Below, in pieces: positions 28,783 to 34,584 of a stretch of 34,584 nt of DNA. Source of the stretch: Elusimicrobia bacterium UBA4817 (GTDB taxonomy: Bacteria > Elusimicrobiota > UBA8919); assembly GCA_002402375.1 (NCBI GenBank), contig DHFT01000028.1, positions 1 to 34,584 on the forward strand. Direction: 5' to 3'. The first letter of the stretch is position 1. Each line of letters opens with the position of its first letter. A program made the position numbers and the translations under genes. The notes beneath the pieces were generated by a model. That model was not told the origin of the DNA. It was given only the letters and a program-made list of their open reading frames with translations, and ran no database searches.

Positions 28783-29676
28783 ATGGATTTGCTGTTCAGT
28801 TTGCTTGTTAAAATAATCCCGTATATTTTTATCGGGTGGATTTTTACGAAATTATCCGCCGATTCAAGTGGCGGAAAAAATGCGGAATTGTTTGTAAATT
28901 ATTTTGTCAATTTTGCCCTCTATTTGTTAATTCCGATTTTTATTTTTTTCGCGATGTGGTCAGCGCCTTTATCGGAAAATATAACTAATACTAAAAGCGT
29001 AATTTTTGCTGTTATAACGGTATGTTTTTTCGGTATTCTGTTTGCATTACTGCATTCAAAAATTTTTAAGACCGATTTCCGTGATGTTGCCCTGCCGATT
29101 ATTTTTATGAATTCGGCATATCTTGCAATTCCTCTGAACACAATTTTTTTCGGAAAAGACGGCACTTTTTATGCTATAATATATAATATCATCTTAACCG
29201 TTTTGCATTTTACTTTCGGATTACGGATTGTATCCGGTTCGTTAAAAGAGATTTTTCGTTTGCCGGTATTGTATTTTGCGTTTTTCGGAATTTTTTTGAA
29301 TTTAACAGGCATTAAATTATCCGTCGGGCTTCTTCATTTTTCTGAAATATTAAGTTCCGTTACGCTTCCCGTGATGTTGTGTCTCGTCGGGTATCAAATA
29401 CAGGCGGTTAGCGTTTCAGCGTTGAAAAAAGTTTTCGCGGGTGTCTTTTTTCGGATGTTCGGCGGACTAATAGTTGCCTATATTTTTTGCAAAGTTTTCA
29501 ACATAACGGGTGTCGTGAAAGGTGTTTGTCTTTTAACAAGTTCCATGCCGTCTGCGGTCAACACATACATTCTCAACAAAAAATATGATGCCGATTATTC
29601 TTTTGCGTCGTCTATGATAACGGTCGGGCTGGTTATGACTTTAATCGTAATTCCGGTGGTTTTATGGCTGAAATAA
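28783..29676 (+). CDS. AEC (auxin efflux carrier) family transporter
   Basis: The 297-aa membrane protein has the ten-helix pattern of the AEC family, proton-coupled transporters for organic acids such as malate or malonate. Representative parts: IIPYIFIGWIFTKLS, NYFVNFALYLLIPIFIFF (helix II/III), PIIFMNSAYLAIPLNTIFFG, SVTLPVMLCLVGYQIQ and the end LLTSSMPSAVNTYILNKKY, followed by ITVGLVMTLIVIPVVLWLK. SMPSAVN is the common C-terminal family motif. The substrate is unknown. A -10 like sequence (28771-28776) sits seven bases before ATG, suggesting a leaderless message. It overlaps the HD gene by 13 bp. Confidence 0.88.
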   Translation: MDLLFSLLVKIIPYIFIGWIFTKLSADSSGGKNAELFVNYFVNFALYLLIPIFIFFAMWSAPLSENITNTKSVIFAVITVCFFGILFALLHSKIFKTDFRDVALPIIFMNSAYLAIPLNTIFFGKDGTFYAIIYNIILTVLHFTFGLRIVSGSLKEIFRLPVLYFAFFGIFLNLTGIKLSVGLLHFSEILSSVTLPVMLCLVGYQIQAVSVSALKKVFAGVFFRMFGGLIVAYIFCKVFNITGVVKGVCLLTSSMPSAVNTYILNKKYDADYSFASSMITVGLVMTLIVIPVVLWLK

Positions 29677-30329
29677 CTTTTAACGATGTGATGAATGATG
29701 CGGATGTGAAGATGCTTCTTGATACGGCGGATAAAAATTTCGCCGCTATCGGATACAAGGAGCACGGGTTGAGACATGCAAAATTGTCGTCGGCTATTGC
29801 CGGTAATGTCCTTTCGCATCTCGGTTATCCGACAAGGGACATTGAACTTGCGAAAATCGCCGCATATCTTCACGATATAGGAAACGCCATAGACAGACAC
29901 CACCAGGCGTTGTCCGGCGCAATTTTGTCAAAGCGGATTTTGGAGCGTCTCGGGATGCCGTATAAGGAAATGCTCGTCATATTAAGTGCAGTCGGCTCTC
30001 ACGAGGAAAAAGATATTATTCCGAACTCCCACATAACCGCTGCGGTAATTATGGGCGATAAGACCGATGTCCATTTTTCAAGGGTAAGAAGCTCTAAAGG
30101 TGAGGTAATAGACAAGCATACCCGGGTGAACCTGTCCTGCAAAAATTCTTTTTTACGGGTTGATGCCAAGTCAAAAACGATTTCTCTGGAATTGACGATT
30201 GATACCAATGTTATTGACATCGGCGAGTATTTTGAGATTTTTCTTGAAAGGACGATGCTCTTGAAAAAAGCGGCGAAATATTTTGACTGCGTATTTATAC
30301 TGTATATCAACGGCAACAAATTTTTATGA
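29664..30329 (+). CDS. HD-domain phosphohydrolase
   Basis: The 221-aa protein has an HD metal-binding domain in the N-terminal two thirds: GLRHAKLSSAIAGNVL with the first His, AKIAAYLHDIGNAIDRHHQAL with the HD pair, and SAVGSHEEKD with a later His. The C-terminal part (residues about 120-221) is a mixed alpha/beta region (AAVIMGDKTDVHFSRVRS, LELTIDTNVIDIGEYFEIF). HD proteins of this size hydrolyse phosphate esters, often of nucleotides. ATG 29664 overlaps the AEC gene by 13 bp. The substrate is unknown. Confidence 0.85.
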   Translation: MAEITFNDVMNDADVKMLLDTADKNFAAIGYKEHGLRHAKLSSAIAGNVLSHLGYPTRDIELAKIAAYLHDIGNAIDRHHQALSGAILSKRILERLGMPYKEMLVILSAVGSHEEKDIIPNSHITAAVIMGDKTDVHFSRVRSSKGEVIDKHTRVNLSCKNSFLRVDAKSKTISLELTIDTNVIDIGEYFEIFLERTMLLKKAAKYFDCVFILYINGNKFL

Positions 30330-30360
30330 AAATATGGAAAACGAAATGGAGAAAAACAGA

Positions 30361-32022
30361 ATGATAATTACAGGACCGGCGGTATCAAAAAAATCGGTTT
30401 ACAATATAGCCAAAATTTTTATTATAACTGTTTCCGGTTTTCTTTTATTTTTGATATTTATCGGGATTTTCTGGGGTTTTAAGAACCTGCCGATTTTTTA
30501 TATTCTGAAAAATTTCGGACGAACTCTTCCGCCGATTTATACACCGGAAAAAATTCCGGATGAAGTGCTTTCCAAAGGTCGTATTTATCTGGTGCCCGTC
30601 AGTGATGCAGATAAAGATTTAATGCGGGCTCTGATTCCTTTTATAGAAGAAAGATTTTTGTATAAAACTGAAATCAAAGAAGATATAAAAATTCCCGAGC
30701 CGGCTTTCGGCAAAGAATGGGCAAGGGTGCAGTATTATGCGGAAATGATAACGCTCACACTTAAGGAAAAATATTTCCCCGAAACGCTCCATATCATAGG
30801 TATTACCGATAAAGATATCAATTCACGAAACAGCAACTGGCGTTATTCGTGGTCGTGGGGCGAATTCGGCGGCGTTCAGGTGATTTCAACCTATAGATTT
30901 TCCGATTGCAGAGATAATGTTTGCGGAGGAAATTCGCAGGAATTATGTTTTCGCCAGTCGCTTGTCGCAACGCTTAAAAAAATAGGCAATTCAATGGGTT
31001 TGCCCAACAGCGATGATAAAAAATCGTTTATGTATAATGTGACCACCCGCCCTTCTGATTTGGAAACAAAAAATTTGGAATTAAGCGAAAGTGAAAAAAG
31101 AATGCTCGGTATTTACCGGGATTATGAATTTTATGTCGTCGGAAACCGTATTGATGAACTTGTTGTTGAAGCAAATAAAAAAATCGCTGAAAATCCGGAA
31201 GATGAAGTCGCCCGCACTTTACTCGGAATAGCGTTTGTTAAAAAATCACAGTCAGAAAAAGCAGAGGAAGAATTAAAATATGCTCTCAAATTAGAGAATG
31301 AAAACGCCTGGGCGCATTTGTGGCTTGGCACGGTTTATGAGATGCAAAATAATTACAAACAGGCATTTAGAGAGTTTCGGACAGCACGAAAACAGAATAA
31401 TATATTGAGATATGTATTTTTCCATTTCGGTTTTTATCTTCAGGAAAAAGGCGAATATGCTCGTGCATTAGAAGAATATGAAAATGCTTTCCGCGCCGGC
31501 TGGTGGCATTTTGATGTTTTGCCGATGATGTCATCTGAAAATGATGAGCCTGAAAAAGTTTATTATACGGAAAGATTCAAAAGTGCGCTTCCGGAACTTG
31601 AGAAACGGATAAGCGGCCACAAAAATTTAGGTAGTATTTGCGGATGGCTCGGCAGGTATTACTACGAGCAGAAAAATTATGAAAAGTCGCTGGGGATGTT
31701 TAAGGAAGCGGTTGCAATGGCTCCGAAAAGTTACGGTGCGGGATATTCCCACAATATGCTCGCATGGATTTACGCGGAAGATTTAAACTGCAATTATGAT
31801 GAGGCGATAGAACATGCAAAAAAAGCGGTTGAACTGGTGAGGGGATTAGATTATAAAGCGCCCTCAATGGATACTCTCGGCTGGGCATATTACAAGAAAG
31901 GCGACTATAAAAATGCTGTTAAATATTTAAGAAAAGCGGTGTTTCTTAGTATGCTAAATTTTGATTTTTTCAACAGAGAACACTGGTATCATCTGAAAAT
32001 GGCAAAAGAAAGCAAAAGATAA
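30361..32022 (+). CDS. membrane-anchored archaemetzincin-like pseudoprotease with TPR repeats
   Basis: This 553-aa protein has a transmembrane anchor at about residues 19-40 (FIITVSGFLLFLIFIGIFWG). Then comes a domain matching archaemetzincin topology: IYLVPVSDADKDL, LHIIGITDKDINS, SWSWGEFGGVQVISTYRF. At residues 206-245 the metzincin spacing H-E-x2-H-x2-G-x3-C-x4-C-x-M-x17-C-x2-C is kept, but the zinc ligands are K, K, N, S, S, S, E. From about residue 272, TPR-type helical repeats run to about 540 (EEELKYALKLENENAWAHLW, YARALEEYENAFRAGWW). The start is uncertain: 30361 has GGAG 9 bp upstream, while 30334 and 30346 are in frame. It follows the HD gene by 31 bp. Confidence 0.75.
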   Translation: MIITGPAVSKKSVYNIAKIFIITVSGFLLFLIFIGIFWGFKNLPIFYILKNFGRTLPPIYTPEKIPDEVLSKGRIYLVPVSDADKDLMRALIPFIEERFLYKTEIKEDIKIPEPAFGKEWARVQYYAEMITLTLKEKYFPETLHIIGITDKDINSRNSNWRYSWSWGEFGGVQVISTYRFSDCRDNVCGGNSQELCFRQSLVATLKKIGNSMGLPNSDDKKSFMYNVTTRPSDLETKNLELSESEKRMLGIYRDYEFYVVGNRIDELVVEANKKIAENPEDEVARTLLGIAFVKKSQSEKAEEELKYALKLENENAWAHLWLGTVYEMQNNYKQAFREFRTARKQNNILRYVFFHFGFYLQEKGEYARALEEYENAFRAGWWHFDVLPMMSSENDEPEKVYYTERFKSALPELEKRISGHKNLGSICGWLGRYYYEQKNYEKSLGMFKEAVAMAPKSYGAGYSHNMLAWIYAEDLNCNYDEAIEHAKKAVELVRGLDYKAPSMDTLGWAYYKKGDYKNAVKYLRKAVFLSMLNFDFFNREHWYHLKMAKESKR

Positions 32023-32040
32023 TTACAGGAGTGTGCTTGT

Positions 32041-32220
32041 ATGATTATGATGTTGTTTCTTTTATTGTTATCAATTTGGGCAGACATAGTTATATCAAAG
32101 TTTGTATCAAAAAAAGTCAGCAATAAATTTTTGCGATATCTTATAATATTCATTTTCTCTACAATTACAATATGCATATTATGGATAATAATAGTAGCAT
32201 TTAAATCTGGAGAGATGTAA
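32041..32220 (+). CDS. small membrane protein (59 aa), unknown function
   Basis: A 60-codon frame (59 aa) starts at ATG 32041 with AGGAG at 32027-32031, a good distance for ribosome binding. The product begins with MIMMLFLLLLSIWADIVISK, a short basic loop (FVSKKVSNKFLRY) and a second hydrophobic helix (LIIFIFSTITICILWIIIV) before FKSGEM. This two-helix pattern with a positive middle loop suits a real inner-membrane hairpin protein. It is 18 bp after the TPR gene, so probably in the same transcript. I do not recognise a family. The short length makes a chance open frame possible. Confidence 0.55.
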   Translation: MIMMLFLLLLSIWADIVISKFVSKKVSNKFLRYLIIFIFSTITICILWIIIVAFKSGEM

Positions 32221-32306
32221 AGAGCATAGTGTTCAGTAGAAACGGTTCTGATTTGGGTATCGGGTGGTATCAGGAATGGTTCTGGTAAAAAATAATATTT
32301 TTATTT

Positions 32307-33425
32307 ATGCTTACAAAAACAAAAAGTTTTGAGTTATTAAAAAAAAGCGGGTCTGCACGCGTCGGGATTTTGCATACAGCACACGGAAATATTGAAACGC
32401 CTTGTTTTATGCCGGTCGGAACGCTCGGCACCGTTAAAACGCTTTCACCCGCCGAACTTATTGAAATAAATGCGCAGATTATTTTAGGCAATACCTATCA
32501 TTTGTATCTCCGCCCCGGAATTGAAGTGCTCAAAAACGCCGGCGGTTTGCATAAGTTTATCAATTGGCAAAAACCGCTCTTAACCGATTCCGGCGGTTTT
32601 CAGGTTTTTTCCCACTCAAAACTGCGAAAAATTACGGGGGAAGGGGTTGAGTTCACCTCGCATATAGACGGTTCAAAACATTTTTTTACTCCGGAAAAGG
32701 TTATTGAAATTCAGCAGATTTTCGGCTCCGACATTATGATGGTTTTGGACGAGTGCGTCCCTTATCCGGTTGAACACGAATATGCGAAATCATCGCTAGA
32801 ATTGACACTACGCTGGGCGAAAAGAAGCAAAATTAGGGACGAGGGACGAGGAACGAGCCAACTTTTATTTGGAATAATCCAAGGTTCAACATATAAAGAT
32901 TTGCGAAAAGAGTCGGCGGAAAAAACTGTTGAAATTGGATTTGACGGTTATGCTTTAGGCGGGCTTTCCGTCGGCGAACCTAATGAGTTGATGTATGAAA
33001 TAATTTCTGAAACGGAAAAATTTCTGCCGGAAAATAAACCAAGATACCTGATGGGTGTCGGCACGCCGAAGGATTTGTGGGAATGCGTTGAAAGGGGGAT
33101 TGATATGTTTGACTGCGTTCTACCGACGAGGAATGCAAGAAACGGGCAGTTATTCACATCAACGGGAAAAATAAACATAAGAAATGCCGAATATAAAAAT
33201 GATTTTTCGCCGTTAGATAAAGAGTGCGATTGTTATACCTGTAAAAATTTTTCAAGGGCATATCTGAGTCATTTATTCCGTTGTGATGAAATTTTAGGTT
33301 TGCGGCTGGCTACTCTGCACAATTTGACTTTTATGCTGAACCTGTCGCAAAGAATAAGGGAAAGCATAAAAACGGAAAAATTTCGACAGGAAAAAAAAGA
33401 TTTTTTCAAAAAATATACAAGATAA
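32307..33425 (+). CDS. tgt: queuine tRNA-ribosyltransferase (tRNA-guanine transglycosylase)
   Basis: The 372-aa enzyme exchanges guanine 34 of Tyr, His, Asn and Asp tRNAs for the queuosine precursor preQ1. Motifs: GNIETPCFMPVGTLGTVKTL, NTYHLYLRPG, LTDSGGFQVFSHSKL, MMVLDECVPYP, LFGIIQGSTYKDLR, YALGGLSVGEP and the Zn site CDCYTCKNFSRAYLSHL. Residues about 178-184 (RDEGRGT) are encoded by a GGGACGA heptamer tract, in the variable loop before FGIIQG. No Shine-Dalgarno and no strong promoter are evident. A promoter for the following pair lies 15 bp downstream of the stop. Confidence 0.95.
   Translation: MLTKTKSFELLKKSGSARVGILHTAHGNIETPCFMPVGTLGTVKTLSPAELIEINAQIILGNTYHLYLRPGIEVLKNAGGLHKFINWQKPLLTDSGGFQVFSHSKLRKITGEGVEFTSHIDGSKHFFTPEKVIEIQQIFGSDIMMVLDECVPYPVEHEYAKSSLELTLRWAKRSKIRDEGRGTSQLLFGIIQGSTYKDLRKESAEKTVEIGFDGYALGGLSVGEPNELMYEIISETEKFLPENKPRYLMGVGTPKDLWECVERGIDMFDCVLPTRNARNGQLFTSTGKINIRNAEYKNDFSPLDKECDCYTCKNFSRAYLSHLFRCDEILGLRLATLHNLTFMLNLSQRIRESIKTEKFRQEKKDFFKKYTR
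32837..32857. repeat. GGGACGA heptamer tract inside tgt
   Basis: Three 7-bp units (two exact, one GGAACGA) encode RDEGRGT-like residues in a variable loop of the enzyme. Confidence 0.7.
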
Positions 33426-33426
33426 T

Positions 33427-33489
33427 TTGATATGAGTCCTTGACAAAACCCTCAGAATTTGTTATAAGTTAAGCAGGTGTTCATATCAA
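33427..33489 (+). promoter_or_regulatory. promoter of the toxin-antitoxin-like pair with flanking inverted repeat
   Basis: TTGACA (33440-33445), a 17-bp spacer, and TGT before TATAAG (33463-33468) form a strong promoter. Exact 9-bp inverted arms flank it: TTGATATGA at 33427-33435 and TCATATCAA at 33481-33489. That layout suits binding by an autoregulator, as in many toxin-antitoxin operons. Confidence 0.65.
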
Positions 33490-33492
33490 TCT

Positions 33493-33801
33493 ATGAATGA
33501 AATATATTTTGAAATAATTTCAAAACTCAATAAACGAATTAGGACAACAAAAATATATTGGAACAAAATTATACAAAAGCATCCGTCGATTGAACATTGC
33601 GAAAAAGAAGTAAAACAAACCTTAAAAGAACCTGATTTCATAAGGTTAAGCAGTAAAGATGTTTCCGTCTATCTTTATTACAAAGAGTTCAAAATTTATT
33701 ATCTTTGCGTTGTCGTCAGACACTTAAACGGTACCGGCTATATAATAACCGCATATTTTACGAGTAACATGAAAATCGGGAGGCAGATATGGAAAAAGTA
33801 A
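33493..33801 (+). CDS. putative toxin of a toxin-antitoxin pair (RelE/Barnase-like small nuclease)
   Basis: The 102-aa protein has the pattern HPSIEHCEKEVKQTLKEPDFIR, then SVYLYYKEFKIYYLCVVVRHLNG, then GYIITAYFTSNMKIGRQIW. It is written here in pieces: HPSIEHCEKEVKQTLKEPD, LYYKEFKIYYLCVVVRHLN. This alternating beta-rich arrangement with a leading helix recalls phage-type or RelE-like small endonucleases (DUF4258/PBECR-like), but no firm family can be given. The next gene overlaps it by 13 bp and encodes a DUF2283-like protein, a common small partner in such pairs. A strong promoter (33440-33468) with a flanking inverted repeat precedes it. Confidence 0.65.
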   Translation: MNEIYFEIISKLNKRIRTTKIYWNKIIQKHPSIEHCEKEVKQTLKEPDFIRLSSKDVSVYLYYKEFKIYYLCVVVRHLNGTGYIITAYFTSNMKIGRQIWKK

Positions 33802-34010
33802 AAAAAATAAAAGTATCATTTGACAGAGAAGCAAATACTCTTGATGTGTGGTTTGACGAACCTAAAAAAGAGTTTGTTTGCGAGGAAACTGCCGATGAGG
33901 TAATTCTCAAAAAAGATAAAAAAGGCAAGGTCATTGGTTTTGAAAAAATAAATTTTCTTGCATTAAATGTGTGGAAAAAAAACCAACCTGTAGAGGTAGT
34001 CGTTGGTTAA
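33789..34010 (+). CDS. DUF2283-family protein, probable antitoxin
   Basis: The 73-aa protein shows the DUF2283 pattern: KVSFDREANTLDVWFDEPKK, EETADEVILKKDKKGKVIGFEK (split EETADEVILKKDKK / GKVIGFEKINFL) and a short tail. DUF2283 proteins are often encoded beside small nuclease-like genes, in which they are thought to be antitoxins. The gene overlaps the preceding one by 13 bp, so their production is coupled; GGGAGG at 33779-33784 serves the start at ATG 33789. Being second in the operon is less common for antitoxins but is known (HigBA order). Confidence 0.75.
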   Translation: MEKVKKIKVSFDREANTLDVWFDEPKKEFVCEETADEVILKKDKKGKVIGFEKINFLALNVWKKNQPVEVVVG

Positions 34011-34078
34011 GTTTGTTTTAATATCAGTAAAGTTTTCGTAATTTGTAATTGTTCTTTATTTTTGTAGTTCTATAGCGT

Positions 34079-34203
34079 TTCCTTAAAAAGGAATAATCCT
34101 CTAACGTACTAGTAAGGGAATGACTATCGTCCATCTGGGCGGTGGTCTTTCTCGGGTTTCCTAGTACGTTACCGGGGATTGATTATCCGCCCTTTTTGTT
34201 TTT
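34079..34203 (+). promoter_or_regulatory. structured 5' leader with interleaved helices
   Basis: Between the antitoxin-like gene and the secreted protein lie an 11-bp perfect pair (34102-34112 with 34161-34171) and a 6-bp GC pair, GGGCGG (34137-34142) with CCGCCC (34187-34192). The second ends in a T-rich run (34193-34203). The two helices interleave (A-B-A'-B'), so they form either a pseudoknot or alternative folds. A small hairpin (34079-34093) precedes them. A weak promoter match (TTGTTC 34049-34054, TATAGC 34071-34076) could start this RNA near 34083. No known riboswitch class was recognised. Confidence 0.45.
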
Positions 34204-34219
34204 GGGGTGGGGAGAATTT

Positions 34220-34579
34220 ATGGTTAAAGGGTTTTTGGTGGTTTTGGTGTCAATGGTTTTTTCTTCTTTGGTTTTTGCAGAAACAATTTATTTGAAAGAT
34301 GGAAAAATTTTAAGAGGGTCAATTACAGAAGAAACGGATAGCACAGTTACATTTGAAACTGATGAACAATGGAAAGAAATAAACAGAAAAGATATTCAAA
34401 AAATAGTAAGAGATAAAGTTAGTATGGTAAAAGAAAAAGGATCTGCAAATAAAAAACCTTCCGTTTCTTTTAAATTTGGTCCAAAGTTTGGAGCTTTTTA
34501 TCCTGCTGATAAAGAAATATCCGGTGTTAAAGCAGCGAATTCGGTTAATTTGCTATATGGTATCACTTCTGTCCGCTAA
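34220..34579 (+). CDS. secreted protein, probably truncated outer-membrane beta-barrel protein
   Basis: The 119-aa product starts with a clear signal peptide (MVKGFLVVLVSMVFSSLVFA, predicted cut before ETIYLKDG). A small beta domain follows (ETIYLKDGKILRGSITEET, VTFETDEQWKEI), a pattern seen at the start of envelope proteins that continue with a beta-barrel. The next part (SFKFGPKFGAFYPADKEI) looks like the first strand of such a barrel, but the frame ends shortly after (LLYGITSVR). Hence a truncation or a late frameshift is likely. GGGGAG precedes ATG 34220; the longer frame from 34142 is rejected. A structured leader (34079-34203) lies upstream. Confidence 0.6.
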   Translation: MVKGFLVVLVSMVFSSLVFAETIYLKDGKILRGSITEETDSTVTFETDEQWKEINRKDIQKIVRDKVSMVKEKGSANKKPSVSFKFGPKFGAFYPADKEISGVKAANSVNLLYGITSVR

Positions 34580-34584
34580 AAATT

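Noticed and set aside
32221..32306. Promoter for tgt near TAATAT at 32293
   Set aside because: No -35 like sequence at a usable distance; the GGTTCTG copies at 32244 and 32278 are too short to interpret.
1..34584. tRNA or rRNA genes, prophage, insertion sequences
   Set aside because: No TPsiC-arm-like motif, rRNA stretch, transposase or integrase was seen on either strand.

Overview
The window looks like a chromosomal segment of a moderately AT-rich, diderm (Gram-negative-type), anaerobic and probably uncultivated bacterium. A LolA-type lipoprotein carrier, a lipoprotein and a SurA/PpiD-like periplasmic chaperone point to an outer membrane. A V/A-type ATPase, a class I (Fe-S) fumarase subunit, carbamate kinase and amino-acid fermentation genes point to anaerobic life. 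The overall flavour (V-ATPase, DapL lysine pathway, many short dispersed repeats) would fit a candidate phylum such as Omnitrophota or Elusimicrobiota. That placement is a guess; no rRNA or tRNA gene is visible. Nearly all genes are on the + strand, often with 4-bp stop/start overlaps.

Layout. 1-2.3 kb: V-type ATPase subunits B and D. 2.3-5.2 kb: dapB, a FAH-family hydrolase, a small membrane protein and dapL (lysine/peptidoglycan). 5.3-10.3 kb: bioY, a convergent ATP-cone/uridine-kinase fusion, then 5'-nucleotidase, phosphofructokinase and fumarase beta. 10.3-22.1 kb: a catabolic island with glutamate dehydrogenase, an unusual fold-type II PLP enzyme, two YgeY-like M20 hydrolases separated by an inserted restriction-modification pair, two dissimilar YgeW/acetylornithine-type carbamoyltransferases, carbamate kinase and threonine synthase. 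22.1-23.3 kb: LolA-like protein and a lipoprotein, ending in a terminator. 23.3-26.9 kb: argF, a nth-like glycosylase, cutA, amrS and maf. 26.9-28.7 kb (- strand): surA-like, ZIP transporter and trxA. 28.8-34.6 kb: AEC transporter, HD protein, a dead archaemetzincin-TPR protein, a 59-aa membrane protein, tgt, a toxin-antitoxin-like pair, a structured leader and a short secreted protein.

How the parts may work together. The 10-21 kb island resembles the ygeW/ygeY/arcC part of the anaerobic purine (urate) degradation clusters of gut bacteria. There, ureido-amino acids are phosphorolysed to carbamoyl phosphate, carbamate kinase makes ATP, and a PLP lyase releases a keto acid and ammonia. Here the carbamoyltransferase and the hydrolase are both present twice, and a different PLP family takes the place of YgeX.

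The second striking theme is repeats. Tracts with an exact 7-bp period but different heptamers, and small TGTAG-type hairpins, sit between genes and also inside coding sequences in frame (lolA-like, thrC, argF, tgt, M20, nth-like, bioY tail). Several promoters sit so close to their start codons that the mRNAs should be leaderless.
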